Assembly (NCBI GenBank): GCA_023437365.1
Contig: JAEZGK010000058.1
Coordinates: 124,001 to 188,000, forward strand
Reading direction: 5' to 3'
Source of the DNA: Bacillota bacterium
GTDB taxonomy: Bacteria > Bacillota > Clostridia > Lachnospirales > Lachnospiraceae
DNA: 64,000 nt
Below are positions 17,079-26,185 of the stretch, one piece after another. Made by a program: the position numbers and the translations under genes. A model generated the notes under the pieces. That model did no database searches and was not told the DNA's origin. It was given only the letters and a program-made list of their open reading frames with translations. Each line of letters begins with the position of its first letter. Within the stretch, counting starts at the first letter, position 1.

Positions 17079-18161
17079 CTATTGATGCTTTTGGCACCAG
17101 CTCATCTCAAGCTCTGACTCGATGATGGTCACCGACAGTATCTTCATAAGATCAATCTCATAATGCGGTACCTCTCCGCCCCACTCATCTGTTGTAATTC
17201 GGACAATAGGTCTTAAGGGAAAGTTCTTATTCTGTTCCTTCACAATTCCTACCCGGTAATCGGATAGTCTGACCATGGAACCGTTCGGGTAGATTGCTAT
17301 CTGCTTGATCAGTACGGATACCAGCTTTAAGTCAAATTGTGTCTCAGAATGCTCGACCAGATAGTTCACTGCCTGATTGGAGCTCCATTTTCTGCGATAG
17401 CTCCGGTCTGATACCAGGGCATCATATACATCCGCAATAGCGACTATTCTGACAAATTCGTGCAGCTCTCCCGCCGGTGTTCCGGTAGGATAGCCAGCAC
17501 CATCCATTCTCTCATGATGATAGAGTGCAATGATACGGGATAATTCCGTCAGGTTGACACAGCGCTTCAACGCTTCGTAACCCAGGACAGTATGCTGCTT
17601 TATATGCTCGAATTCCTCTTTTGCAAGCTCTCCTTCCTTGTTGACAATTTTCTGATCCAGAAGGATTTTACCCATATCATGAAGCAGTGCACCGGTCGCC
17701 AGCTTCTCCAGCATCGGTCTGGCATAGCCCAGCTTGTTACCAATGATCAGCGAATACACTGTCGTGCTGACCGAGTGGGTAAAGGTATATTCATCTGCCG
17801 CCCCGATATCATTTAAGCTCACCAGAACATCGGGATTGGCAAGTATTTCATCAATCACGCTATTAATCGCTGCCGACATCTCCTGCACATCGATTACCGT
17901 CTTTGTCGCGAATTCCTCCATTGTCTGACGAAGCACCTGCTTACACAACTGCCTGGTTTCCTCAGAAATCGCATCGGGGATTTCAATCCCATAGCTTTTG
18001 GTATCTTCGATATAAACATAATCAATGCCCAACTTTCTTAGACTGTTGATGTATCGCTCAAGGTCATTCGTACCTTCCTTCAATACTAAGCAGTCTCTAT
18101 AATAGATGGACTTTCCCAATACCATCTCCGGTTTTATCATTGACAACGAAACTAAACGCAT
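17079..18161 (-). CDS. HD-GYP domain protein, predicted c-di-GMP phosphodiesterase
   Basis: About 360 residues. The N-terminal half is a DUF3391-like or unknown helical region with no membrane segment. The HD-GYP domain shows HDMGK, a distal His in HTVLGYEAL, HHERMDGAGYP and the DVYDALVSDRSYR segment, so the metal site looks intact. It should hydrolyse c-di-GMP to pGpG or GMP. An alternative start 14 codons upstream is open; the chosen ATG follows GGGAG and begins MRLVSLSMIKPEMVLG, as in relatives. It stands alone; together with the GGDEF-EAL protein it is the second c-di-GMP gene here. Confidence 0.9.
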   Translation of the reverse strand: MRLVSLSMIKPEMVLGKSIYYRDCLVLKEGTNDLERYINSLRKLGIDYVYIEDTKSYGIEIPDAISEETRQLCKQVLRQTMEEFATKTVIDVQEMSAAINSVIDEILANPDVLVSLNDIGAADEYTFTHSVSTTVYSLIIGNKLGYARPMLEKLATGALLHDMGKILLDQKIVNKEGELAKEEFEHIKQHTVLGYEALKRCVNLTELSRIIALYHHERMDGAGYPTGTPAGELHEFVRIVAIADVYDALVSDRSYRRKWSSNQAVNYLVEHSETQFDLKLVSVLIKQIAIYPNGSMVRLSDYRVGIVKEQNKNFPLRPIVRITTDEWGGEVPHYEIDLMKILSVTIIESELEMSWCQKHQ

Positions 18162-18304
18162 TCCCTGACTCCCATGAAAATAACACTGAAGGTTCTTTTC
18201 CAATTTACATATTTTATATATTTATCATACTTTATCGTGTGTAAAGTGTCAATAAGCTTGGGAGCAGTTTATGCCGAAACGTGCCTATTTTTGTATATCT
18301 CAAT

Positions 18305-19276
18305 CTATTCGCAGGCGTTATCCTTGATATATTTGATCAGCTCATCCACCTGGGTAAATGCCATTGCCACAACGGTATCAGCTGCCCCATAATAGATAGC
18401 AATTCTGCCTGTTGCAGCATCCTGTAGCGTCGCACAAGGGAAGGTTACATTCGGAACATCTCCGACACACTCGTAGAGTTCTGTCGGATGGAAGATGAAG
18501 GGTTTACATCTGTATTTTACCTTCCAGGGTTCATCAATATCCAGTATCGCCGCACCCATGGAATAAATCATACCATTACAGGTCGTTCCGACACCATGGA
18601 AAATCAAAAGCCAGCCTTCCTCTGTCTCGATTGGGATTGGTCCTGCTCCAACCTTCGTCCAAGCCCAACCCTCTGCCTTCATGACAAAGCGATGATAGCC
18701 CCAATGCTCCATATCAAAGCTCTGGCTTAAATACATATCGCCGAAGGGAGTATGTCCGTTATCACTGGGCCTGGAGAACATCATGTATTTACCGCCGATT
18801 TTTCTAGGAAATAATACCCCGTTGCGGTTAAAGGGAAGGAATGCATTCTCCAGCTGATAAAATCTTTTAAAATCGTAAGAATAGGCCACACCGATGGTTG
18901 GACCATGATACTGGTTACACCACGTAACATAATAGCGATCCTCGATCCAGCAAACTCTAGGGTCATATCCGCAGGCAACCCCTGTCTGCTCCTCTTTTTC
19001 GTTGAATAAGGGCATGGGATTGTGTTCAATATCCCAATCGATGCCGTCCTTACTCTTTCCCAGAAACAGATGCTGCTGCATTGCCTTATCATCACTGCGG
19101 AATACGCCTACAAAGGCTCCGTCCTTAGCAACGACGGCACTGTTGAAGATACTGTTGGCGCTGGGTATCTGATTGCGTTTTATGATCGGGTTGTTGCTAT
19201 ACCTCCACACGATGTCCTGACATCCCTCCGGGCGGTCCTGCCAAGGCATATTGGGTAAATTCTCTCCTAGTATCAT
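18305..19276 (-). CDS. GH130 beta-1,4-mannoside phosphorylase
   Basis: A five-bladed beta-propeller enzyme of 323 residues that phosphorolyses beta-mannosides, releasing mannose 1-phosphate. The general-acid Asp lies in CGYDPRVCW. Other family segments are YVTWCNQYHGPTIGVAYS, RNGVLFPRKIGGKYMMFSRPSD and IFHGV. It may act on mannooligosaccharides or mannosylglucose; the subgroup cannot be settled by eye. The start follows GGAGG; the open frame begins 18 codons earlier at a TTG. It has its own promoter and no linked transporter or epimerase. Confidence 0.9.
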   Translation of the reverse strand: MILGENLPNMPWQDRPEGCQDIVWRYSNNPIIKRNQIPSANSIFNSAVVAKDGAFVGVFRSDDKAMQQHLFLGKSKDGIDWDIEHNPMPLFNEKEEQTGVACGYDPRVCWIEDRYYVTWCNQYHGPTIGVAYSYDFKRFYQLENAFLPFNRNGVLFPRKIGGKYMMFSRPSDNGHTPFGDMYLSQSFDMEHWGYHRFVMKAEGWAWTKVGAGPIPIETEEGWLLIFHGVGTTCNGMIYSMGAAILDIDEPWKVKYRCKPFIFHPTELYECVGDVPNVTFPCATLQDAATGRIAIYYGAADTVVAMAFTQVDELIKYIKDNACE

Positions 19277-19330
19277 ATTTAACCTCCATTCTGCCATCTT
19301 GGCAGCTTTCTTCATGTAAAAAGCACTCAA

Positions 19331-19366
19331 TAGTGCATTTATAGTGCATTATCAGTGCAATTACTG
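19331..19366 (-). promoter_or_regulatory. Three AGTGCA direct repeats in the GH130 5' region
   Basis: TAGTGCATT-like units recur at 10-11-bp spacing (about 19331, 19342 and 19352), about one helical turn, immediately downstream of the predicted start of transcription. They may be an operator for an unknown regulator. Confidence 0.45.
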
Positions 19367-19372
19367 TACTTT

Positions 19373-19401
19373 ATTATATCAATGTTCTATCAGCTTGTCT
19401 A
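19373..19401 (-). promoter_or_regulatory. Promoter of the GH130 gene
   Basis: On the minus strand TAGACA (19401-19396), 17 bp, TATAAT (19378-19373). Confidence 0.7.
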
Positions 19402-19524
19402 TAATTTTCTTGCAATACTTTCCTTCAGCGCTTCTTCCGGCCCGAAACCTTACTGAAATCTGTTGAAACCTGAAGCAAGAAATGATAAAGTAAAGCTAAT
19501 CCACATATGAAAAGGAGAAGCGGT

Positions 19525-19995
19525 ATGGGAAATAGCGAGCCTGGCACCCAATTAGAGCCTGATTATAATACACTGCCCGTGATAGCACGCAAGGAAAAGC
19601 TGATAGAACGGCTGAAGCTCTGCCTGAGCATAGGCCTTATTTATCTGGTGCTGTCCATCTTCTCCATCGGCTGCCCCCTGCGTTTTATTTCCGGTATTCC
19701 TTGCCCTGGCTGCGGAATGACAAGAGCTGTATGGCATGCCCTGCAGCTGGATTTCATCTCTGCATGGTATTATCATCCTTTATTCTTTCTTACACCGTTG
19801 ATACTTCTGCTCTTTCTTTTCGAGAGCTATCTTCCGCAGAAATTGACACGAATCGTCTGGGGCTTGCTCCTTGCTTTATTTCTCCTGACCTATCTGCTCC
19901 GACTGCTTCTTTTCCAGAGCGAAGTGGTTCAGGTTGACATACGTTCAGGTGCGGTGTTAAGATTATTTTATCATATTTTTGTGGGAGGTAACTAA
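19525..19995 (+). CDS. DUF2752 membrane protein
   Basis: A 156-residue protein with three or four membrane helices. GCPLRFISGIPCPGCGMTRAVW is the conserved Cys-rich DUF2752 signature, and WYYHPLFFL is also typical. The function is unknown. The start is set by AAGGAG; an in-frame ATG 18 bp upstream lies before that site. It overlaps the next gene by one base and is translationally linked to it. Confidence 0.85.
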   Translation: MGNSEPGTQLEPDYNTLPVIARKEKLIERLKLCLSIGLIYLVLSIFSIGCPLRFISGIPCPGCGMTRAVWHALQLDFISAWYYHPLFFLTPLILLLFLFESYLPQKLTRIVWGLLLALFLLTYLLRLLLFQSEVVQVDIRSGAVLRLFYHIFVGGN

Positions 19996-20414
19996 TGATT
20001 AAGCAACGAAGTTTTATCGCAATGATTCTGTTAACCATCATTACCTGCGGTATCTATGGAATTGTCTTCTGGTACAATTACACTGATGATCTGAATACTG
20101 TTTGTAACGGAGATGGGAAGCAGACCCGAAACTTTCTCATAACCATTCTCCTGTCTATCATTACCTGCGGTATCTACTACTGGATTTGGGTTTATGGCGT
20201 CGGCAACCGTCTGAGCGCGAATGCTCCTCGTTACGGAAGCCGGTTTTCAGAGGACGGGACCACTGTATTATTATGGCTCATCATCGGCAGCCTGCTTTGC
20301 GGCTTCGGAACACTCTATGCCGAGTATATACTGGTAAAGAATATGAACATCCTGGCTGAGCAATATAATTATACTATGCAGAACAACTATCAGAACTACA
20401 GCAATCCCAGTTAA
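19995..20414 (+). CDS. DUF4234 membrane protein
   Basis: A 139-residue protein with three or four helices containing two internal repeats of the type (L)TIITCGIYxIxxxY (near residues 13-27 and 52-68), characteristic of DUF4234. The function is unknown. It is coupled to the DUF2752 gene and ends at a strong terminator, so the two form a small operon. Confidence 0.83.
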   Translation: MIKQRSFIAMILLTIITCGIYGIVFWYNYTDDLNTVCNGDGKQTRNFLITILLSIITCGIYYWIWVYGVGNRLSANAPRYGSRFSEDGTTVLLWLIIGSLLCGFGTLYAEYILVKNMNILAEQYNYTMQNNYQNYSNPS

Positions 20415-20433
20415 TTCAGGGATATGATATAGG

Positions 20434-20497
20434 ACCGGCCGTCCTTCTCCGGAGCTGTGAAGCACAGCTCTTGCAGGAAAAGACGGCTGGTTTTTTT
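20434..20497 (+). terminator. Terminator of the DUF2752-DUF4234 operon
   Basis: ACCGGCCGTC (20434-20443) pairs with GACGGCTGGT (20482-20491) with one G-U; an inner perfect stem GAGCTGTG/CACAGCTC adds strength, and eight T's follow. Confidence 0.9.
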
Positions 20498-20614
20498 GTA
20501 CAAAAATCCATGCAAATTTTAGCATTTATTCCCACAAAAAATATATTATAATGATAGTAATACTGATTTAACAGAGAATACGCAGTAAATTCAAAAGAAG
20601 GACAGGTACTTCTC

Positions 20615-21568
20615 ATGGAAATAGGCAGAATTCAAGAGGTAACAGCACGATTAAGAGGAAATATCAATCAGGTTATCGTAGGAAAGGCAGATATCATCAA
20701 TTTGATTATCACTGCACTTCTATCGAATGGGCATATTCTTCTGGAGGATGTCCCCGGTACGGGAAAAACGATGATGGCGAAGGCTCTGGCTAAATCCCTC
20801 GAAGCAGATTTTAAGCGAATTCAATTTACACCGGATCTGCTTCCCTCCGATATCACAGGCTTGAATTATTATAATCAAAAGCAAGGGGAATTTACCTTCC
20901 ACAGCGGACCTGTATTTACGAATATCCTGCTTGCAGACGAAATAAACCGCGCAACCCCCAGAACCCAATCAAGTCTTTTGGAGTGTATGGAGGAAAGGCA
21001 GATTACCATAGATGGCGAAACCCATCTTCTGGCAAAGCCCTTTCTGGTCATTGCCACGCAGAATCCTGTTGAGACCTCCGGAACCTTTCCTTTACCGGAA
21101 GCCCAACTGGATCGTTTTTTGATGCAGCTTAGTATCGGATTTCCATCCGAACGCGAGGAGGTAGCAATACTAAACCGTTTTATCGAAGACAGTCCTCTGG
21201 AAACCCTCTCTCCGGTCTGTACCGGTGAAGAGCTGCTGCTGATGCAGCAGGCCTGCAGAAAGGTCTATGTCCACCCTTCGCTCATGGAATATATGATAGC
21301 TATTGTAAATCAGACTCGGAAGCATGATGCCATCGCACTCGGAGTGAGTCCAAGAGGCACGCTTGCATTGCTTCGCGCCTGCCAGGCTTATGCCGCAATT
21401 CAGGGAATGTTCTATGTCACTCCTGAATTCATCAGAACTCTGGCACCCTATGTGTTGACCCACAGGCTGGTTCTTCGAAGCAGTCTTCATAAATCCTCTT
21501 CTGCGATGGAACTGATGAACCATATTCTCACTGATACTGCCGTTCCCACGGAGGATTTTTCTAAATAA
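20615..21568 (+). CDS. MoxR family AAA ATPase
   Basis: A 317-residue AAA+ chaperone-like ATPase. Walker A is EDVPGTGKT and Walker B LLADEINRATPRTQSSLLE; the family-specific QFTPDLLPSDITG and ATQNPVETSGTFPLPEAQLDRF segments are present. MoxR ATPases are thought to help activate or assemble partner proteins. It is followed by a DUF58 gene and a DUF4129-like gene, the usual trio. A TATAAT box at 20547-20552 may belong to its promoter, with a poor -35. Confidence 0.93.
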   Translation: MEIGRIQEVTARLRGNINQVIVGKADIINLIITALLSNGHILLEDVPGTGKTMMAKALAKSLEADFKRIQFTPDLLPSDITGLNYYNQKQGEFTFHSGPVFTNILLADEINRATPRTQSSLLECMEERQITIDGETHLLAKPFLVIATQNPVETSGTFPLPEAQLDRFLMQLSIGFPSEREEVAILNRFIEDSPLETLSPVCTGEELLLMQQACRKVYVHPSLMEYMIAIVNQTRKHDAIALGVSPRGTLALLRACQAYAAIQGMFYVTPEFIRTLAPYVLTHRLVLRSSLHKSSSAMELMNHILTDTAVPTEDFSK

Positions 21569-21660
21569 AAACAAAGTACCAGTAGTTTCTTTCTGTACCC
21601 TGATCCGGAATAATTCATTACATATTCAGATGCGATGACAGCATCGGGATTGGAGCATAT

Positions 21661-22788
21661 ATGAAAATAATTGCAGCGATATTCGGAGCTTTCCTGATCT
21701 ATATCCTGGAGCGTTTTTTGTATCGGAGGTTCTGGAATCGTAACCTGGAGGTAGAAATCACCCTCTCAGAGCAACGTGCTGTGGAGGGAGAGCAGCTTAT
21801 CCTGTATGAGACTGTAAGGAATCAGAAGCTTCTGCCGATTCCAGTACTAAAGGTCAAATTCACGACCTCCCGCTACCTTTCCTTCCTGGATCTGCGTGAT
21901 ACGGAGGTAACGGATCATAATTACCGAAATGATATGATTTCTGTGATGATGTATCAGAAGCTAACCAGAAGTCTTCCGTTCCTATGCTCTAAAAGAGGCT
22001 ATTATACTATTGATAAGCTGGTATTGGTCTGTAGTGATCTGATGCTCGATACTGAGCTTGTCACAAATCAGGATCTAAATGTCAACCTGATTGTATATCC
22101 GAAACCGGTCGATCACACTAAAATGGACCTCCCCTTTCGGAGTATGCTGGGTACGGTTCTAACTAAACGTTTCATCAATGAGGATCCCTTTGAATTCAAA
22201 ACCATCCGGGAATATCAACCCTATGATACTATGAATAAGATCAACTGGAAAGCCTCTGCAAAAACAGGCTCACTCATGACGAATATCTATGATCATACAG
22301 CTTCCCAGCAGATTAAGATATTGCTTAATATTGAATCAGAGACTCTGCTTCATTATGAGGAGCTGGAGGAAGAGAGCATTCGGCTCGCGGCTTCCTTTGC
22401 TGAACGCTTTATCAAACTAGGAATCCCTACCTCAATCTATACCAACGGCCGGGATTGCGTCACACGGGAGCTTTTAAAGGTACCGGCAGGCTCCGGAAAC
22501 AATCACCTTCGAACCATCAATGAAGCTTTGGCCCGTATCGACACCTCCCTGTCCATTCCCATCTTTACTGCTGCCCTCTGGGAGGAACTGAACAATATTA
22601 CATCCGATGATTATATCCTGTTGATCTCTTCCTATCAGAAAAAGGATTTGCTGGAGCAGCTTCAGCGGTTAAATCGAAATAAGGTGGATTTCTCCTGGAT
22701 CATTCCGGTAAATAACGAAGTGAAGCTGACGGTCGCAGGGGAGCTTACCTCCCATATCCTCGCTTGGGAGATCGGAGGTGCTGCATGA
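21661..22788 (+). CDS. DUF58 domain protein
   Basis: A 375-residue protein with an N-terminal hydrophobic segment (residues 1-18) and a central beta domain. The DUF58 signature is visible around residues 180-215 as DPFEFKTIREYQPYDTMNKINWKASAKTG, followed by a von Willebrand A-like region. It is the expected partner of the MoxR ATPase. Its stop overlaps the start of the next gene (ATGA), so the two are translationally coupled. The start follows GGATTGGAG. Confidence 0.9.
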   Translation: MKIIAAIFGAFLIYILERFLYRRFWNRNLEVEITLSEQRAVEGEQLILYETVRNQKLLPIPVLKVKFTTSRYLSFLDLRDTEVTDHNYRNDMISVMMYQKLTRSLPFLCSKRGYYTIDKLVLVCSDLMLDTELVTNQDLNVNLIVYPKPVDHTKMDLPFRSMLGTVLTKRFINEDPFEFKTIREYQPYDTMNKINWKASAKTGSLMTNIYDHTASQQIKILLNIESETLLHYEELEEESIRLAASFAERFIKLGIPTSIYTNGRDCVTRELLKVPAGSGNNHLRTINEALARIDTSLSIPIFTAALWEELNNITSDDYILLISSYQKKDLLEQLQRLNRNKVDFSWIIPVNNEVKLTVAGELTSHILAWEIGGAA

Positions 22789-24035
22789 CGTATAAAAGAC
22801 ACCAGATAGCCATTGATTACATCAATATGCTGATGCAATTTATGATTGCTTATTTAACTATGACAGTGGTGCTATATCCCTTTGATTCTCAGTCTTGGCT
22901 GCGAACTCTGGTTATGCTGCCGGCACCTTATATCTCTTACTTCATCAGAAGGCATACATGCCATATCTGGTCCTTTGCAAGCCTACATCTGATTCTGGCA
23001 GCTATTTATCTGCTTCCTGTCAAAAACGTATATTATGTAGTAATCAATGCTATCTATTTATTGGTACTAACCTCCTTTTCCTACTATATCAAGCAAAGGC
23101 TGCAGGACCGTGACAACACCACGTTGTTTTTATTGGTATATTTTATTCTGATCTACGCATCCTGCTATCTACTGAACTTGAAAGAGCTTCTGCCTCTATG
23201 CTTTGGGCTCGCCATCTCCTATTCTCTGCTTTATATCCTAAATAGGTATCTTCTAAATCTGGATCGGTTTATACACAATCATGAGCATATCGTGAATGTC
23301 CCCTTCCGCCAGATCAAAAATTCAAATCATATACTGACAGCCTTTCTCTGCTGCCTGTTTTTACTCAGTATGCTTAGCTTTTCAAGACTTCCTTTCGGAA
23401 ATATCCTGGCAATCCTTGGCACACTTTTGGTCAAAGCACTTCGTATGCTCCTGATTTGGCTGAGCAGACGCAGGACAGAGGAATATGAATGGACGGAGGA
23501 AGAACCTGAGGCTCCCTGGGAGGGGTTGCCTAAGGCAAAGCACTCACAATTCCTGGAACTGTTATCGGTCATTTTCCAGTGGATGATTACGATTGCCTTG
23601 ATACTCGGTGCCGTAGCTCTACTTTTATATACCATCTATAGGATCTATCAACATTTTTATCTAAAGGGAGAAGAAGCGATTAAGGATGAGGTACATTTTC
23701 TATCACCCTTTGAAAAGAAGGAAAAATTGAAACAGAAACCGTTCCAGCCGGAGTTCCACCTGTTCGGAAGAACGAATAATAAATCGATCCGCAGACACTT
23801 TGCCAAAGCAGTCCTAGCCAATGCCGGACCGGAAAAAACACTTTCGAAAAGCCTGACCCCCTCCCAGCTATCAGCGTATGCTATACAACCACGAGACGGG
23901 GCTTCTGAAACAGAGATGGAGGACAGAGAGCTTGTTACACTCTGCTACGAAAAAGCCAGATACAGTAACGAGGTGTGTACCAGAGAAGACGTACAATTCA
24001 TGAAGAAGCTATTAAAAAAGAAGGCATCAAAATAA
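22785..24035 (+). CDS. Membrane protein with DUF4129-like C-terminus
   Basis: A 416-residue protein with about seven N-terminal membrane helices, a loop, a further helix near 270 and a cytosolic or exposed tail. The tail (LVTLCYEKARYSNEVCTREDV) resembles the DUF4129 domain of MoxR-DUF58 clusters, which are often followed by transglutaminase-like membrane proteins; no transglutaminase domain is seen here. It probably acts with its two upstream neighbours in an envelope process. The start is the ATG overlapping the DUF58 stop; a frame open seven codons earlier is not needed. Confidence 0.75.
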   Translation: MTYKRHQIAIDYINMLMQFMIAYLTMTVVLYPFDSQSWLRTLVMLPAPYISYFIRRHTCHIWSFASLHLILAAIYLLPVKNVYYVVINAIYLLVLTSFSYYIKQRLQDRDNTTLFLLVYFILIYASCYLLNLKELLPLCFGLAISYSLLYILNRYLLNLDRFIHNHEHIVNVPFRQIKNSNHILTAFLCCLFLLSMLSFSRLPFGNILAILGTLLVKALRMLLIWLSRRRTEEYEWTEEEPEAPWEGLPKAKHSQFLELLSVIFQWMITIALILGAVALLLYTIYRIYQHFYLKGEEAIKDEVHFLSPFEKKEKLKQKPFQPEFHLFGRTNNKSIRRHFAKAVLANAGPEKTLSKSLTPSQLSAYAIQPRDGASETEMEDRELVTLCYEKARYSNEVCTREDVQFMKKLLKKKASK

Positions 24036-24036
24036 T

Positions 24037-24074
24037 AAAATCCCATCCGGGCACTTGAACCTGGATGGGATTTT
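24037..24074. terminator. Terminator of the MoxR-DUF58-DUF4129 cluster
   Basis: AAAATCCCATCC (24037-24048) pairs with GGATGGGATTTT (24063-24074). Confidence 0.9.
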
Positions 24075-24104
24075 ACATTATCGTATTGGCACAAAGCCTA
24101 AACT

Positions 24105-24138
24105 AAAAGCCCTACAATCGTTAGATTGTAAGGCTTTC
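24105..24138 (-). terminator. Terminator downstream of tRNA-Trp
   Basis: AAAGCC.TACAATC pairs with GATTGTA.GGCTTT; on the minus strand it ends in TTTTAG, fitting the tRNA transcript. Confidence 0.75.
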
Positions 24139-24146
24139 TTTACGGA

Positions 24147-24217
24147 CAGGGGAAGAGAGATTCGAACTCCCGTGAACAGTTTTGGAGACTGTCATCCTGC
24201 CGCTGGATGATTCCCCT
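24147..24217 (-). tRNA. trnW: tRNA-Trp (CCA anticodon)
   Basis: A full cloverleaf can be drawn. The acceptor stem is AGGGGAA/TTCCCCT, the D stem ATCC/GGAT and the anticodon stem ACAGT/ACTGT around the loop CTCCAAA, giving anticodon CCA. The T stem is GGGAG/CTCTC with TTCGAAT in the loop. The discriminator base is G, as expected for bacterial tRNA-Trp. The 3' CCA is not encoded. Confidence 0.95.
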
Positions 24218-24353
24218 ATTGATGTCGCTTATTTATAGTACTATGAATTGTCGTAATTGTCAAGATAATATTAAAGTTTTACCGTGCAAAATTCTTCAGG
24301 TTCCTATAGGATTATGGTTGGTTTTATGTGTGGTCTGAAGCATGATTACCCAG

Positions 24354-24800
24354 CTACATGTCGGCTAAAATGAACTCCGCGCACGCTACCGCAGCATCAA
24401 GACTTTCGCCGACTGTGCTAAGCTTGCTCTTCATTTCCTCTCCGATTTCCCGTTGCAAGGCTACCTCAAGCTCAAGCTTATGTGCAATGTCATTGGCTTC
24501 CTTCGCCTGACTTAGGATGTGGTCAAGCAGCAGCTGTTGATCCTTCAGTATCGACATATACTTTTCAGAACTACTGACATCGCCTAATACAGTTCTTAAT
24601 TCTTTATGCAGCTTCTCCACCAGGGAGGTTCCTTCCTTGGAAAGATTTAAAATCTTATCTGAAGTGTTAATAGCAGTATACGCATGTTTCTCTAGGATAA
24701 GCCGGGAATGCTCCCATTGCTCGATTCGATCCGACACATCTATCATACACTCCTGTGCTGACCCCAACTGTGCTACTTTTTGAACGATCATTTCCTTCAT
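24354..24800 (-). CDS. Coiled-coil protein of unknown function, radA-linked
   Basis: A 148-residue, almost wholly helical protein with heptad-like spacing and no membrane segment or metal motif. It was not recognised as a family member. It starts 29 bp after radA on the same strand with GGGGGATTACAT before the ATG, so it is probably the last gene of the radA transcript. The composition recalls the signalling helices of chemotaxis receptors, but no receptor hairpin tip is present. Confidence 0.7.
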   Translation of the reverse strand: MKEMIVQKVAQLGSAQECMIDVSDRIEQWEHSRLILEKHAYTAINTSDKILNLSKEGTSLVEKLHKELRTVLGDVSSSEKYMSILKDQQLLLDHILSQAKEANDIAHKLELEVALQREIGEEMKSKLSTVGESLDAAVACAEFILADM

Positions 24801-24828
24801 ATGTAATCCCCCAAGTTCATTTTAGCTA

Positions 24829-26184
24829 TCACCTAAGCAATATTCCAAGAACCTCCTGAATATTTTTCACACCAATGAGTTTTATGCCCGATGTCTTGAT
24901 ATGCTCTTTGTTGGCCTGCGGTAGGATACACACTTCAAAGCCCATCTTTGCAGCCTCCGCAACTCTCTGCTCTGCAAGATTGACGGCTCTGATCTCTCCT
25001 GTCAATCCTACCTCTCCGAACAGTACCGTCTTATTATCCAGAGCTTTATTCTTATAACTGGAAAGGATAGCGGTCACGATCGGCAGATCCAATGCCGGCT
25101 CATTGATTCGCATTCCCCCTGCTACATTGACATAAGCATCACAATCGGCAATCTGTAGCCCTGCGCGCTTCTCCAGCACTGCCATAAGCAGGTTTACCCT
25201 GTTAAAATCAGTACCGGCTGCAGTTCTTCTGGGCATATTAAAATTGGTTCTGCAAACCAGGGCCTGTACCTCTACCAGAATCGGTCTTGTGCCTTCGATG
25301 GATGCCACCACGACAGAACCTGCTTCTCCTTCCGGTCTGCCCTTCAGCATGAATTCAGAAGGATTTTTGACCTCCGCCAGCCCATTTCCCTGCATCTCAA
25401 AAACACCGATTTCATTGGTAGAACCAAAACGATTCTTGACTGCTCGAAGGATACGATAGGAGGCATAATTATCTCCCTCAAAATATAGCACCGTGTCCAC
25501 CATATGCTCCAAGACTCTCGGACCTGCCACAACACCTTCCTTTGTTACATGTCCGATGATAAATATGGTTATTCCGGAACCCTTCGCTATTCGCATCAGT
25601 GCACTGGTTACTTCCCTTACCTGACTGACACTTCCCGGAGCAGAAGCAACCTCCTCCCGGAACATTGTTTGGATGGAATCAATAATCACAATATCCGGAG
25701 TATGCTTCCTTATTGCTTCTTCTACCAGATCCAGATCTGTTTCACATAAAAGCAGAAGCTCGCCGCCAAACACGCCGAGCCTCTCTGCTCTCATTTTAAT
25801 CTGGCTCAGAGATTCCTCCCCTGATATATAGAGTATTTTTTTAGATTTCCCGGCAAGCTCACGGCACATCTGAAGCAGCAGCGTGGATTTCCCTATCCCC
25901 GGATCTCCACCTACCAGAACCAGACTTCCCTGAACGATACCTCCTCCAAGCACACGATCGAGCTCTCCAATCCCGGAATCAATTCGGGCTTCTTCCTCCG
26001 TCTTGATGTTCGCGATCAGCTCGGGCTCCCTGGCTGATTTTATGCCGGCAGGCTTGCTGCTCTTTCGTACCACCGGTTCCTCTGTGAAGGTATCCCAGTT
26101 CTTACAGGCAGGGCATTGTCCCAGCCATTTTGCCGATTCAAAGCCGCACTCCTTACAGAAAAACACGGTCTTATTCTTCGCCAT
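24829..26184 (-). CDS. radA: DNA repair protein RadA
   Basis: A 451-residue RecA-like helicase that helps process recombination intermediates. The N-terminal zinc finger (CKECGFESAKWLGQCPAC), Walker A at 92-101 (GGDPGIGKST), the RadA-specific KNRFG motif near 250 and a C-terminal Lon-like domain are all seen, in normal length. It starts two bases from the stop of the 137-residue gene, so translation is coupled. The location downstream of mcsA-mcsB-clpC is the common Firmicute order. Confidence 0.97.
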   Translation of the reverse strand: MAKNKTVFFCKECGFESAKWLGQCPACKNWDTFTEEPVVRKSSKPAGIKSAREPELIANIKTEEEARIDSGIGELDRVLGGGIVQGSLVLVGGDPGIGKSTLLLQMCRELAGKSKKILYISGEESLSQIKMRAERLGVFGGELLLLCETDLDLVEEAIRKHTPDIVIIDSIQTMFREEVASAPGSVSQVREVTSALMRIAKGSGITIFIIGHVTKEGVVAGPRVLEHMVDTVLYFEGDNYASYRILRAVKNRFGSTNEIGVFEMQGNGLAEVKNPSEFMLKGRPEGEAGSVVVASIEGTRPILVEVQALVCRTNFNMPRRTAAGTDFNRVNLLMAVLEKRAGLQIADCDAYVNVAGGMRINEPALDLPIVTAILSSYKNKALDNKTVLFGEVGLTGEIRAVNLAEQRVAEAAKMGFEVCILPQANKEHIKTSGIKLIGVKNIQEVLGILLR

Positions 26185-26185
26185 C

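Larger units (their letters stand above)
24036..24353. other. Gap with two terminators and tRNA-Trp
   Basis: It holds the terminator of the MoxR cluster, the tRNA-Trp with its own terminator, and about 130 bp (24218-24353) in which nothing was recognised apart from the probable tRNA promoter region. Confidence 0.8.
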
